DNA of 64,000 nt from Semisulcospira habei (GCA_036245525.1 BTPG01000003.1:206925342-206989341); one strand, 5' to 3'. Numbered from the stretch's first letter, positions 35,692 to 50,291 are shown. Notes: generated by a model not told the origin, from the sequence alone. Program-made: numbers and translations.

Positions 35692-37328
35692 TAAGCTGGG
35701 ACAACAGGAAAGTGTTTTTAGCAATGGTTTTACAGACTTTATTTATATGCGTCTCCCAACATAATTGTTCGTCAACGTGTATTCCCAAGAATTTACGCTC
35801 TGTGACTTGTTCTATCGGTTTAGCGTTCGGTTGTAAATGTAACGGTTGTGGTCGGCGTTGGTGTTTTTGTCGTGTAGTGATTAAAATACTCTTTGTTTTT
35901 TCTGGATGAAGAACCATATGATTCTCTCTACACCAGTCGGAAACCTCGCTGAGACTACTTTGTAAGCTAATGTTAATGTCAGCTGTTTTTTTTTTTTACC
36001 CGAAACATGGAGGCTCGTATTGTCCGCAAACAGGTTGCAATTAACATCAGTGTTAGTAATATGCAAAGGCAAATCATTAATGAATATTATAAATAGAAGA
36101 GGTCCCAAGATCGACCCTTGGGGGACACCGTAGTTAACTTGTCCTTGTTTAGAGTATTTTCCATAAGTATATACCTTTTGTGTTTTCTGTCTTTTAGGTA
36201 TGATCTAAAAAATGCTATAGCAGTTTCACTTATATGGCATGCTGCTTGCTTCTTTAAGAGAATGTCATGGTCGACAAGATCAAATGCTTTTTGTAGGTCT
36301 AAGAAAACAGCTCCAGACATCAAGTTTTTATTTATTGATTCCAGCCAGCTGTCTACAATGTGTGCCAGTGCTGACTGACATGAGTGTTTCGGTCTAAAAC
36401 CGGACTGATGAATAATTATGAAATTGCCCTTTTCTAGAAAATCGAGGAGGTGTTTTTGTATGTGTTTTTCAAGGGGCTTTGACAGGGCCGACAAAAGTGA
36501 GATAGGACGGTAGTTATTGACATCTTCAAGATCTTTTGATTTAGGGATTGGAATTACCTTGGCCTCTTTGAAAATAGTTGGAAACGTGCTGTGTTTTATA
36601 CAGAGGTTAAAGATATAAGTGAGTGCCTCTACCGTATATGGTAGTGACATTTTCAGAATTTTGTTGTCTATACCATCCATCCCGGTGGACTTTTTGTTCG
36701 GCATGCTAGAGATGAATTTGCCGACTTCAGCGACGGTAATATCAGGAATGTTGAATGTCTGTAGTATATTTTTGGCCTCACAGTATTTTTCCAGTACACT
36801 AGGAACTTGGTACTCTGCGTTACTACTTGCAGCTGACTGAGCAAGTATTTCAGCTGTCGATAGGAAGTGCTTATTTAATATATCAGCTGACAAATGGGAT
36901 GGTATTTCAGGGGCTGATTTACCCTTTGTTATAACGTTCAGGGCTTTCCACACCGATGCTGTATCTTTTTTGTCCCTAATCATTTCCTGGAAGAACAGTT
37001 TTTTTGACGCTCTCACTAAGTATTTAACACGATTTCGTTGTTTCTTATATTCATCAAACTGTTTTTCTTTCTTAAGTTTGTCTCTAAATGACATGGCCTG
37101 TTTGACATATACTGTTAACCAGGGTGGTAGGGTAGAGTGCTTAACTCGTTTTTCTCGTATGGGCGCATGCTTATTTAGGACTCCAAGGAATAGATCCATC
37201 CAGTACGACAGGGCACTGTCAGGAGAAGTGTGGTTATACACGTCCCTGAAAGGAGTATTGCGCAGATCCCGCAGAAAGTCGCCGTTATTAAATGTTTTGA
37301 AAGAACGATATTTAATTGTTTTATGTTT

Positions 37329-39645
<2,317 letters not shown>

Positions 39646-39649
39646 TCAT

Positions 39650-40020
39650 GCACAATGACGACATCATCGGTTTTCGATGGTCTACCCATTATTCATTATT
39701 ATAATTAGATCAGTGTGATGCAATGGGTGTCTGACAACTTTTTGAATCACAACTTGTCAATGATTTTGTCACGTCAGTGTTGGAAAAAAACGGTGCTCAC
39801 ATCACACACATGAATGTTTCAGTCTGATTCTGGCTTGACCGGTTCATGCCTTTTAAATCTGTGACCTGTGTCAACAGTCCCAGAGTATTCACAGGTTTTT
39901 GTGTCTCTTTTGAATCCCAATGGATCTTCATGCGTATTTTTTGTTTGGTTTTAGTGTTCAACTGAGATGCTGGGCTATCTAGTAACGCGATACACTCAAA
40001 GGTAGGGCCAGATCTAGGAC
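39650..40020. other. No feature recognised
   Basis: Unique-looking AT-rich sequence after the LINE 3' end. Confidence 0.4.
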
Positions 40021-40039
40021 GTGGGGGGTTCTTTGGTAC

Positions 40040-40495
40040 TACAGCACCACCCCCCCTCCGACCCCCCCCCCCGCCCGCCCCTCCACTCGGCTTAAAAAAA
40101 AATCATTTACTACCAGACTACAACATGGTCCGAGAAGGAAGGGGTGGTTTAATGTTATTGCAGCACCCCCTCCCCCGCTTTTAGCCGGGTATCGTCGGAC
40201 CCTGAAAGCCCCCCCCCCTCCTCCCCTCCATCCCCCCCCCCCTCCACACACTTTTCGATTTTTTTCGGACCCTTGAAGCATGCGCCTCTTCTTAGTTCCA
40301 CGTCCCCCCCCCACCCACCCCCACCCCCGCCCTCCGCGCTTTTCGATTTCTTCGGACCCTGGAAGAGCACGCGCCTTTTCTCTCCCTACTCCCCCCTACT
40401 CCCCTCCCCTTTCCCCTCTTTCCCCGCCTCCCCCCCCCCCCCCCCCCCCCCCCCGCTTTTCGATTTTTTTTTACTTTGGAAGCACGCGCCATTCG
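40040..40495. repeat. C-tract tandem repeat
   Basis: At least three degenerate units end in a C run followed by CTTTTCGATTTTTTCGGACC and a GAAGCACGCGCC-like block (about 40250-40290, 40338-40375, 40455-40490). The longest C run is about 27 bases near 40430-40454. ORFs across it, rich in Pro or Gly, are compositional artefacts. Confidence 0.75.
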
Positions 40496-40509
40496 CTCGT
40501 GAACAGTAT

Positions 40510-41540
40510 ACAGTTTTTATATTGTCGTTCTTGTTGTTTTATTGTTTTATATCGGCGCTGAAAGGTGACGGCATAGATGTAGTTTAGTTACCTGCCTTAG
40601 TGAGATAATGCAAGCATCCCCCCCTTTTTTTTTCTTCTTTTTTCTTCCCATTCTCCCTTTCCTCTTCAAGTGTACTTGATCGTGTTGATGATATTCCCGC
40701 AAACTCAATTATGGCTTGATTTTGCTGCGTGTGTCACCGTAGGGATGTGTTTCATCTCGCATGCTGCAAGATGCATTGGCCTGTTTTAAGTTCATTCTGT
40801 TTCAAAGCATTGTCTCTTATTTGATTCTGGGTTCATCAGTCAAGTGATGACTGTTTTCGTTAATGCCGGTAGCTTAATTTTCTTTAAGCTTAAACCGATT
40901 TGTTCCTTTTATGAGCTGCTTTGTTTGTTTGGTCCTCCAACCTTATATTCTATTGCGTGTCCGGCTGTTCCGCCCGTGATGCAATATGGATTTAAAAAAA
41001 ATACTTTATTTCGTTAACGTTCTCAGTTGTGTTCGCTGTTAGACAGCTACAAGACGTGTTTTATATCAATGCTTTTCGTACGCTGGCATCAAAACGTTTG
41101 GTTTATTTTTTGCGACTGACTTGTGTGAGAGTGTTCCGACCGGCTCAACATAGTCCATTGCAAACAAAATAGCGCATCAGACTGAGCAAGTCTGACCTAG
41201 CGGAACAACACGGGCGGTGTTAGACACCAACGATCAGTATGTAAAGATGTGTTTTGCCTCGCACACTATCCGATGCAATGGCCTGTCTTTGTTTTTTTTT
41301 ATTTTTATGGGCCGGCCGTTAACACTCTTTTCCCACAAGTCAGTTTTTTTTGTGTTAAGAATAAAGTGAGTTTCGAGGACGTATTGCTTTCAAAAGCCCT
41401 GTATTCCTCTCGTCAGCAGACCAGACCATTTGAGACTCCCACGTTCACAGCAATTCTTGGCTGTATTGTTTCAGTCTCATACGGGCATTTAGCCCCGATT
41501 TAGTTAACGGGTCAGATGTTTGTGCACCTTTTTGGGCAGA
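40510..41540. other. Intergenic, with relics of the 24-kb repeat
   Basis: Segments near 40740-40790 and 41245-41330 resemble, in opposite orientation, the end of the ORF at 24.2-24.6 kb (CTCGCACACTATCCGATG, GGGCCGGCCGTTAACACTC). Otherwise nothing is supported. Confidence 0.45.
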
Positions 41541-41544
41541 ATCG

Positions 41545-41990
41545 TCGTGGTGTCATCGTCATCGCCACCCCAGGCGGACTTCATTGCCTCACTCGCTGCC
41601 CCTGGGGCAGCCTGTGGCGCCATCGTCACCTGCACCCGCATGCCCTACCTTACTCATCACCTTCGGGGAAGCACTCATTGCCTCACTCACCAACCCAGGG
41701 GCAGTCCATAGTTTTATCGTCATTGACACCCCGGGGGCAGCCTTCAGTGTCTAATTCGCCACCCCGGTGGCATTCTACACTGCCTCGGTTATCACCTCTG
41801 GGGCTCTTTGGGGTGTCATCGTTATGGCCACCTCAAGGACAGCTGTCAGCCCTTTACTCATCATCTCAGGCTCAGTTATCACCCTATCGTGTGTTGCCTA
41901 CCATGTCCTCCTTGTGCATGCAGTCTCTGGTGCTGTATATGTCACCGGTGGTTGCACGCACAGGTGGGTTATCATCAGAAGCTGCAAGTG
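41545..41990 (+). repeat. Degenerate minisatellite, about 55-60 bp period
   Basis: Repeated blocks of the type CATCGTCATCGCCACCCCAG, then GGGGCAGCC and TGCCTCACTC, recur about seven times with heavy decay. The open frame across it reflects the repeat and is not supported as a gene. Confidence 0.6.
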
Positions 41991-42030
41991 TATGTCAGAG
42001 GATTCATGTTAGTTTACCCCACAGGTGCAA

Positions 42031-42400
42031 TTCCCCCACCCGGGTCTGCCCTGGGGGACTTGGGTGGGGTCAACTACTTTTTAGTTCCCAGGGTCACCCT
42101 GGTCAGCCCAACAGTGTGGGGTTTCCTCTCTAATCTGAGGCATGTGTTTCTGTCTACCCTTGGTCCATTCACTTGTATTTACCTTTTTCAAACTCTCCCT
42201 ATTGTCGGCGCTGCCTGTAGCTCTTGATACTGCATGTGTGTTGCTAAATGGTCGTGGGTTTATTTAGCTTCTTGAACTGGCTGGCGACATACATTCAATA
42301 TTCTGGGTTTTTTTTTTTTTTTTTTTTTTTTTTTTCACAAGCAGTGCAGGCACGTCCTGAGAAAGTCTTGTTGCTGTCGCGACGTTAAGCAATGTACAAA
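42031..42400 (+). mobile_element. SINE-like element S2
   Basis: Same family as 5156-5540: CACCCGGGTCTGCCCTGGGG at the start, CAGGGTCACCCTGGTCAGCC inside, CGACGTTAAGCAATGTAC at the end. A 27-base T run (42308-42334) replaces the short T run of the other copies. Confidence 0.8.
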
Positions 42401-42499
42401 CAACAACCACAAGTGCAATGTAAACAGACACAACCAAGTACGTAGAGAGTGCTTTAACAAAGCGGTTACTTTCCACCCTAGTCTTGATGTTCCGGCATC

Positions 42500-44911
42500 T
42501 GCAGACTCTCGTCACCTGAAAGTGTCTACTTTAGCGCTCAGTCATGTAGAAACGTAGCCACTGAGGTTCATGATCTCATTATTGACAATGATCTTGACAT
42601 TCTTCTGCTGGTTGAGACATGGCTAAAAGACCAAGGTGACGAGGCATTTAAAGCCGCTATGACACCTTCAGGTTTGAAAACTGTGGCATTTCCCCGTGCT
42701 GAACGTAGGGGTGGTGGAATTGCTGCCATCCACAGAAATTTGCTAGAGGGTGAGCAACCCTACCTTCACATCTTTTGAAACTTTGGTCATGCACTTGTGC
42801 TGTCAGAATGCCTTAGCTGTCCTCGCTCTATCTTCTCCGATCACAAAATTGTTTCCTGCACATAGAGAGTCACCAAGCCTCCTCGTCCTAAAGTTCTGAT
42901 AACATCCAGGAACTTTAAGCACATGAATGTGTCTGATTTCAAAACAGATGTTAAACTAGTGGCATCCTCTCTGGCTGATTGTCCAAATGATGCTCTCGTG
43001 GAGAACTACAACAAGTCGCTCCGTGGTGTCCTTGATTGTCACGCGCTCCTCAGGTCCAGGCGTATAACGTCACGTCCGTCTGCTCCGTGGATCACCGATA
43101 CCGTCAGAGACGAGAAGCTTGAAAAACGTAGACTTGAGCGCAAGTGGCGGGCTAGTCGGCTCACAATCCATCGCGAGCTCAACACACGCCAGCGTAACAA
43201 TGTCAAGTCAGTGGAACAGGCTGCCCGAAAGGAATTTTACAGTGCTAGAGTCTCCAGCTGTTCCTCTATCAAGCAATTGTATGCAGCATGCAATGAGCTG
43301 CTTGGTAAACAGAAAAGGGCCGGTACTTCCTATTAACATACATGCCGTTGAACTAGCTGACAGGTTCGGTGTATACTTTGATGATAAAATCAGCGAAATC
43401 CGGGATGACCTTAACGTCAGGGCTGGCAGCGCAACCTTTCATCCATTTGACGGTGTTTGTCTGTCAGAATTTTGTCTTGTAACAGAGCAATTTGTGTCTG
43501 AACTCATCACCTTGTAAATCCTGTGTGCTTGACCCACTACCAACAGATTTACTAAGAAACTGTGCGGATCTGATTCCTGTGATTACACGCATTATCAACA
43601 ATTTTTTTGACGTCTGGCGCTGTACCTCCTCAGTTCAAGCAGGCTGTTTTCACATAATTGTTCAAGAAACCTGGACTAGACCCAAATGACCTGAAAAAAA
43701 CTTTCGGCTGGTTTCCAACCTTCCATTTATTTGCTTTTGGATCATGTGTTAAGAAATGACCTGCTAGAGTTGTATCAGTCCGCTTATCGCAAGCATCATA
43801 GCTGTGAAACAGCTCTTCCTCATGTGACCAACAGCCTGCTTACCTGGGCTGACGAGGGACGTGTGTCACTCTTGTCATTATTGGGTCTGTCTTCGGTGTT
43901 CGACACGCTCGAACACAACATCCTTCTGAATAGACTTAGTGTATCTTGTGGATTCCGTGAACGGGTCCTTGACTGGTTCTCCTCATATTTGTCTGACAGG
44001 TTTCAGCGTGTCATTATAGAAAATTCTACTTCCACTCCCCTCCTTCTGAGATATGGCGTGCCCCAGGGCTCAGTTCTCGGACCGGTCTTGTTTTCTTTGT
44101 ACAACCAGCCTGTGTCTGAGGTGATCGCCAGTAAACGATGTGAACATGACAAATATGTCGAGGACACACAGCTAAATAAAGACGCTTCTCTCAAACAGTC
44201 CCCGTCTCTTCTGCATGACATGGAACAATTTATAGAAGCTGTTAAGGACTGGCTGACATATAACAAGCTAAAGCTCAATGAAGGAAAACAGATTGCCATT
44301 GTGGTAGGCACTTGCTCCAGGGTGAGTGTCTCCCATGATGAGTCCTTGAACGTTTGTGGACAAGACATCCCTCTCTAAAAATGTGTGAAAAACCTAGGTG
44401 TTTACATTGACAATGTCCTGTTCATGAACGATCATGTGTCTCATCTGTCTCGCTGCTGCTATGTTGAGCTCAGGAGGTTTAGTTCTGTTAGACAGTATCT
44501 TACTGATGATGCCTGTAAGCAAATCGCTTGTTCACAGATTTTGTCAGGGCTTGACTACTGTAACTCTGTAATATCAGGTATGTCAAACGGTCGGCTCTAC
44601 AGACTCCAGAAGATTGAAAACAACGAAGCAAGACTTGTACTGAAAAAATTAAATCGTGACAACGGCAGTCCACTCTCGCTTCTCTATACAAGAAGCAGGT
44701 AGTGAGGAAAACTTATCGCATCGATTCAGACGACAGTCACGTGCTGCATGATGAATATGATTTGTTATCATCACCTCGGCGGTCCAGAACTATTAACTGT
44801 AAGACAATTCGTCGTCGGTCATCATTTATACCCATGTCCATCAGATTGCTAAACGATGAGACGAGATGACCTCACTGCCTGCATTTACCTGCATCTACTA
44901 TGTGTTACAGC

Positions 44912-44975
<64 letters not shown>

Positions 44976-45335
44976 GGCGGGCAGGCGTTTAGTTGCATGT
45001 ATAGTATTTTTTGTTCAGTTATCAGTTTATGTTGTTGTGATACCCTCCAAGACTTTACACATGTAATTATTTTAGTCGAATTTTACTAAATGTTATCCTG
45101 TTTTTATTTTATTATGTATACTAGTGAGTTTAGGTTGTTTGTTTGTATGTATATGGACCGGTATGGGGGGAAGAGTTGGGGAAGGGTGTTGCGGATGACG
45201 TAAACATGTAACTTTTATTATTTTTATTCTTGTTTTTTTGTGTATACCGCTGCACCAAAATGTCCCGTCGGGGATAATAAAGAATTATTGTATTGTATTG
45301 TATTGTATTGTATTGTATTGCATTGCACTGTATTG
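42500..45335 (+). mobile_element. L2/CR1-like LINE, nearly complete ORF2, multiply frameshifted
   Basis: It starts within the endonuclease (NDLDILLLVETWLKDQGDEA, RRGGGIAAIHRN) and continues through a linker into the RT: PCKSCVLDPLPTDLL, LYQSAYRKHHSCETALPHV, LLGLSSVFDTLEHNILLNRL, GVPQGSVLGPVLFSLYNQP, and the catalytic site decayed to KYVEDTQL instead of YADDTQL. The C-terminus has KNLGVYIDNVLFMNDHV, LDYCNSVISGMSNGRLYRLQ and RSSFIPMSIRLLND. The 3' end is GGGATAATAAAGAATTATTG, then (TATTG)n to 45333. At least five frame changes. The loss of catalytic Asp shows it is dead. Confidence 0.85.
44914..44980 (+). repeat. (GT)n/(GTGC)n microsatellite
   Basis: A GT run followed by GTGC repeats in the LINE 3' UTR. 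Confidence 0.95.
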
Positions 45336-45337
45336 TA

Positions 45338-45635
45338 TCACTCCCTTGCTTAAGCAGTTACACTGGCTTCCTGTGAAGTTTCTCAGGCCTTTGATAAAAC
45401 ACTCCCAGCATACTTGTCCTCCAGTTTTCCTGTCTATACATCAGGCAGAGTATTGCACTCCAGCACTGATGACAGAATATTGACTACCCGAGAGTGTCCT
45501 TAAAAACCTTTGGACTGCGGGCGTTTACTTTTCAAGCTCCCAAATGTGCGGAATAGTCTTCCCCATGATATTTGCCATGCACCATCTTTGGGCATTTTCA
45601 GGGCTAGATTGAAAACTTTTTTTTCCCCAACTAAA
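45338..45635 (+). pseudogene. Second L2-like LINE fragment, RT C-terminus
   Basis: ITPLLKQLHWLPVKF, PALMTEY and, after a frame change, LPHDICHAPSLGIFRARLKTFF form the classical C-terminal end of L2-type RT proteins. It begins directly after the (TATTG)n tail of the previous LINE, suggesting insertion into, or next to, that tail. Confidence 0.8.
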
Positions 45636-45639
45636 CCCT

Positions 45640-46670
45640 ACTTTTTCTCGCACGTCGTGGCGGCGAAAGAACGCTTTGTCCGCAGACCAGAGCCTACAGT
45701 GGTCTAAAGTCCGACATTAGGCTGCAACAAAAAAAGAGGCTGGCTGTGCAGTATATGCAACAGGAGGCCTGATCCTTCTGTTTTCTGAGGAAACATAAAT
45801 AAATTTAACCGTGAGATAGAGTTCCCGATGGGTTGTTTTATGTATCTTTTGACCGTGATGGGTCTTTGAATCGACGCTGTTTAAGCGTTCGGAATTAGGG
45901 CTCGCAGGGCCTTGAAATAGGTCTCGAAACATTCAGATAAGGAAGTTGTTCTACTCACAAGCAAGGGGCGTAAGCCGGTTTTTAAAACCTTTGGAAACAT
46001 GTGTGTGTTTTTTTTTTCGTTTTTTTTTTCTTTCTTTCTCATATTATGTATTGCTCTGAATATGTGTAGAAAAGAAGACACGGGTGCTTTTGTTTGAAGT
46101 CTTCCAAGTGGAAAGGAAAGGCTGTGCGTGTAGTAACGACCTATGTGACAATTGTGGTAATGTGACAGCTGACACTCCTTGGATCGAGTCTCTTCATACT
46201 TGAGACGCTTGATTTTCGTAACGCAACTTTCATGAATACTTTGTGTGATAAATGACAGGATGAACGTTTAATAAATAAATAAAAAAATAAATAAATAATT
46301 GGAGCTTACTCAGTTCAGAGTTAGAAGCGCGACGTATTTCGTTTTAGGATAGTCAACATTCATAATTAAGCCGTCATTCTCAAGTAAAAATGGCACACTT
46401 TGCCAATATCTCTTTAACCCTCTGGCTGTTGGTAGCGGTTTTATCAAGATGATTCATGCCGCAGGATAATGCAGAATAGCTGTCGTTAATGCAGCATCAA
46501 AGAACTTACTTATAGTTTTATTACACTGTGACGACTGCTTGCGACTGTTGCACGCCAAAATATAACTCATTCTGTGCCTCAGCCCCCCGCCAGTCGGCAA
46601 CTGATGATGATGATGCCTGGCATCCAAATTCTTCGCCGACGCACGATTCAGTTGAAGGCGTCATCAAACG
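45640..46670. other. No gene recognised
   Basis: AT-rich, with an (AAAT)n patch near 46270-46300. No supported ORF. Confidence 0.4.
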
Positions 46671-46673
46671 ACT

Positions 46674-46832
46674 ATGCACCTGTTGCAGGAGATGGATCGA
46701 CCATGATAATTCAAGGGTAGTGCCATATTAGCTTGGCGCCGTCAGGCGCCAAGCTAATCTGGCACTACTCTTGAATTATCAAGGTCGACCCATATCCTGC
46801 TGTGGTGTGTCAGGGCAGAATGGGATAAATAC
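46674..46832. mobile_element. Hairpin MITE, family A, copy 3
   Basis: Arms 46695-46740 and 46745-46791 around a GTCA loop: GATCGACCATGATAATTCAA with AGCTTGGCGCC, and the complement. A few mismatches (CATATTAG against CTAATCTG). Confidence 0.85.
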
Positions 46833-47096
46833 TGTTCTGCTCTTTCTCGCCAAAACTTTGTAAGAGAGTGCCCTTATGGGCGAACGGGATGTGACTTTAA
46901 TACACCTGTGTCAAAGTGTGCCTAGGCACATGACTTGTGAACAGATGAATATGAACAAGCACGCTGGGGCAGAACAAACAATCACAAACCCATTTTACTA
47001 GCTAATGTTCGCTCTCAAAGGCAGCCTTTGCTTGTCAGTTCAATCCACGACCGTAAGCCGCAAGCGCCGAAAGAGCATGGATACGCACTAATCTCA

Positions 47097-47162
47097 GCAA
47101 GAGGCATAGATCCTCATAAGCCCCCGCAACTGCGGGGGCTCATGGGGATCTATACCTCTTGT
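47097..47162. mobile_element. Hairpin element, family B, copy 1
   Basis: AAGAGGCATAGATCCTCATA...CCCCCGCA pairs with TGCGGGGGCTCATGGGGATC...TACCTCTT. The flanking CAGTCAAGGGGTTAAC suggests a TTAA site. Decayed half copies lie near 47405-47455 and 47755-47790. Confidence 0.75.
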
Positions 47163-47668
47163 GTTTGGATCGTGTTTACGTTTTCTCTGCAGTCAAGGGG
47201 TTAACTTCCTTTTCTGTTCACGTGTATTGGGTGCGTAACCACACAGTGTGCGCAGCCGTGTGTATTACATTACTCCTGCCGATCTGCTCGCATAATTATT
47301 ATCTTATTGAAATCTCTGGTAATACGACGCCAAACTGAGAAACACATCCGTCCAAGGAGCATGGAAATATAGAGTGTTGTCAATAAAAAGACATACATCC
47401 GCATTTGCTCCCCGCAGTTGTGAGGGTTTATGAAGTTCTATGCCGCTTACAACTGGGTTGTAAATTTTTACCCCCCCCCCCTCCCTCCCGACAAGGAAGG
47501 GCTTTAGAAAAGGCGGTTTGCAAGGACACTGTCTGGGGCATGCCCCTCACACAGAAAGCTGACCCAGATACATTGTGAAAGCCTTTCTGGAGCTGCGAGC
47601 AAGCCACATATTTTCGTTGCATTACACGCCGTTAAAAGACCAATTTCATCAAGATATCAAGAAAAGAC

Positions 47669-47732
47669 ATGGTTACACGCTTCTTTGCAGTCCTCTTTGC
47701 TTTGGGATACTCCATCTGCGAAAACCGATTTG
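47669..47732 (+). CDS. Lectin/EGF receptor gene, exon 1: signal peptide
   Basis: ATG at 47669 opens MVTRFFAVLFALGYSICENRF: a basic start, a hydrophobic core and a small-residue end, which is a clear signal peptide. The donor GTATGTT at 47733 leaves phase 1, and joining to the acceptor at 48380 gives ...ENRFENVALRKT, a sensible mature N-terminus. The ATG context (AAGACATGG) is adequate. The product would be secreted or a type I membrane protein. Confidence 0.75.
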
Positions 47733-47949
47733 GTATGTTAACCCAATTATCAACTTCGGGGGCTTATGAAGAACTACGCTTCTTATAGTATGTGTTCAGT
47801 TTACTCTCGGCAGTCATCGCGTTAGCTTGCTGCTTTCCCGTTTGCGGCACGTCTCGAATATCTGAGTGCGTATAGACGTCTGTAAAGAATTTTGATTGAC
47901 TGCCGTAAATTATTGAATACTATACTTTATATCGAATCACATCCGTTTA

Positions 47950-48140
47950 CTAGTATGCGGAGAGGCTGAACCAAATTCGGAAACAAATGAAATAAAAGTG
48001 AAGATAACTGTTATCTGCAATAGTTTCTAAAGTCGTTTTGCAGTTAATGTTATTAGTGATGTCACGTTTACGCTGAACGACTCTGACAACGAACGAGAGC
48101 GAGGTCACTTTGGGTAACCAGTGCCGGTGTATCAGAAACA
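47950..48140. other. Intron 1, no further feature
   Basis: AT-rich intron sequence of the receptor gene, followed by a hairpin element. Confidence 0.4.
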
Positions 48141-48144
48141 AAGA

Positions 48145-48236
48145 CACCACTCCGAACATCTCCAAGAGGCATAGATCCTCATGAGCCCTTCGGGCTCATG
48201 AGGATCTATGCCTCTTGGAGATGTTCAGAGTGGTCC
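48145..48236. mobile_element. Hairpin element, family B, copy 2 (longest, near perfect)
   Basis: Arms of about 44 bp around a TTC loop: CATCTCCAAGAGGCATAGAT, CCTCATGAGCCC, and the full complement, extended outward through GAACATCTCC and CCACTC with few mismatches. Lies in intron 1 of the receptor gene. Confidence 0.85.
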
Positions 48237-48380
48237 CTATGCTTATAATAGAAACGTGTTATCCGCCTTGACTTCGCTCTGTTCGTTGTTGGGAGTGCTT
48301 CCGGCGTAAATGTAACATCACTCTTTGCTCACGGAGTATGGTCTTAGCGTGCGCTAATGTTTTGTCTTATGTTTGTACAG

Positions 48381-48611
48381 AAAATGTGGCGCTTCGTAAA
48401 ACCTGCAGCCAAAGTTCTTCCTACATTTTTTCGGCTACAAGCGTCCAATACCCAGCGGATTACGCTGTTAACGGAAACACAAGTGGCGAGTACACTGATA
48501 CGTCTGCTAACTGTATCCACACAGCAACATCTGACACGTCCCCCTGGTGGCAGGTCAACCTGGGTCGTCCTTACCCTGTCTACAACATCACTGTCTGGGC
48601 TCGGGCTGAAT
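48381..48611 (+). CDS. Lectin/EGF receptor gene, exon 2: fucolectin-like (F5/8C-type) domain, first part
   Basis: After the acceptor TTTGTACAG the exon encodes ENVALRKTCSQSSSYIFSAT, ADYAVNGNTSG, CIHTATSDTSPWWQVNLGRP and YPVYNITVWARAE: the standard opening of a fucolectin/tachylectin-4/pentraxin-1 (FTP) domain, a fucose-binding beta sandwich of the discoidin superfamily. The conserved WWQV(N)LG core and the first cysteines are present. Donor GTAAGT at 48612, phase 1 at both ends. Confidence 0.85.
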
Positions 48612-48852
48612 GTAAGTTTATATTTGCATGCGACTTTGTCGACTGACTTATTGACTGACTAACTGACTGACTGACAACTTGACTGACTCAGTGACTGACT
48701 GATTGCCGTGCGACCGACCAATCCACCGAGCGACCTACTGGCAGACTGTCTGACCAGTTAGGCAAAACTGAATTCAATTATGATGGAGTTCTCAGTATCA
48801 CCCAACACAGATGTAAGAACTTACAGATCTACACCTTTTCACACTCACACGA

Positions 48853-48980
48853 TAAGTAGCGACTACCAATTATATATGTATTTGTTTGTCTATTTTGAAA
48901 AAGGGGTTTTATCTGAAATATTAATAAATTGTGTTGTAACTGTCATTTCTAATCGTGTTTCTTTCTTCGTTAGGTTTTTC
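48853..48980 (+). repeat. Fragment of the 172-bp short retroposon, diverged
   Basis: GATAAGTAGCGACTACC, GTTTGTCTATTTTGAAAAAG and TTTCTAATCGTGTTTCTTTC match the unit at 39197-39368. It lies in intron 2 of the receptor gene. Confidence 0.7.
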
Positions 48981-49068
48981 TCTGTACACTGACCCATTAC
49001 AACCTAAGGCTGATATTTTTAATTTGCTTATTTTCTATGAAGGCTGCATTACACATTACATACATCAA

Positions 49069-49195
49069 ACACTTTAATTCAAGGGTGATGCCAGAGTAGC
49101 TTGCTGCCGCAGGCGCCAAGCTATCCTGACACCACCCTTGAACTATCGTAGATAAATTTATATCAAGCAATAGTGTATCAGGATGAAAAGGGTTA
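49069..49195. mobile_element. Hairpin MITE, family A, copy 4
   Basis: TTCAAGGGTGATGCCAGAGT with AGCTTGCTGCC, and CGCCAAGCTATCCTGACACC to CCTTGAACTATC on the other arm. It ends near GGGTTAAC (TTAA). Confidence 0.75.
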
Positions 49196-49246
49196 ACATG
49201 GTCAGGCCTTAAGGACACACGCTGCAGAGACAGAGCTATGTTACAG

Positions 49247-49450
49247 TTATTTTCCGAATGTCCAACCGCTTCATCACCGTAGACGGAAAGGAATGCTATA
49301 GATTTGGAACTCTCGGCAACACCTCCCCCAGGCAGCTGACAATCAAATGTACGCAGGGAACTTTGAACGGGACGGTCGTGAGGCTGACTAGAGACGCGGG
49401 GAGCGCGGGAGACGACCTGGCCATCCAGATGTGTGAATTTCAAGTCTTCA
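49247..49450 (+). CDS. Lectin/EGF receptor gene, exon 3: fucolectin-like domain, second part
   Basis: The acceptor TTACAG at 49246 continues phase 1 from exon 2 and reads FIFRMSNRFITVDGKECYRF, then LTIKCTQGTLNGTVVRLTRD and DDLAIQMCEFQVF. The KEC, IKC and MCEFQVF blocks close the FTP domain with its conserved cysteines. The donor GTACGT at 49451 leaves phase 1. Confidence 0.8.
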
Positions 49451-49568
49451 GTACGTTTCCTCATTCTTTGATCCATTTAAACCCGCACAGACTGTGTTTC
49501 TGCAATCTTCGTTTATTCAGCGCCAAGAAACTCTAGCTGTCCCAGGATCATCGATTCAAAGTGGTGTA

Positions 49569-49636
49569 AGCAAGAGGCATAGATCCTCATGAGCATCCGC
49601 AACTGCGGGGGCTCATGAGGATCTATACCTCTTGCA
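49569..49636. mobile_element. Hairpin element, family B, copy 3
   Basis: GCAAGAGGCATAGATCCTCA with TGAGCATCCGCA, and TGCGGGGGCTCATGAGGATC with TATACCTCTTGC. A more decayed copy follows at 49833-49896. Confidence 0.8.
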
Positions 49637-49832
49637 GTTGGGTAGTGTTCGGATATACTCGGCACTGAAAGGTTTAAACCGCTTATTATTTTGCTGTTGT
49701 TATTAATGCAATGACCGCGTCTCCACACGCCAGTCGTATAAGGAATTCATCAGGTAATCATGGACGATAAGCCAAACTGGACGTAAATATACCCTTCACA
49801 ACTGGTAAAAATGTGAACACGATCCAGTTACA

Positions 49833-49896
49833 ACAGACATTGATACTCATGAGGCTCCGCGGTGTTGCGGGGGTTTATGAAGATATGCCTCTTGTT
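49833..49896. mobile_element. Hairpin element, family B, copy 4 (decayed)
   Basis: TACTCATGAGGCTCCGC and GTTGCGGGGGTTTATGAAG with ATGCCTCTTG. The arms pair poorly. Confidence 0.55.
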
Positions 49897-50188
49897 GCAT
49901 CCTTTGGCATCTTTCTTTTCCTGGACGGCTAGGCTCCTTGTTGTATTAACAAAGATTTTAGAAAATGCGTCCAATGGCATTGGATAAATTAAACTCAGTT
50001 ATTTAATTTAATCTCATTTTATAAAAATGTAGTAAAACTGTTGCCGCTAGGGTTTCATGTGAAAGAAAAACACAAGATAGTGGTAGGAACGACGTTTCAG
50101 ATCAAAGATCCTTCTTCAGGTGACATGGAAACAAACGTAGAACAGAAAAGAACACGACAGAAAGAAAGAATTTAGAATGACGTAAAAC

Positions 50189-50291
<103 letters not shown>

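Noticed and set aside
40039..40587. Pro-rich and Gly-rich ORFs
   Set aside because: Caused by C tracts; no domain or splice support.
41516..42227. A 205-codon plus-strand ORF
   Set aside because: It spans a decayed minisatellite and runs into a SINE; no family signature.
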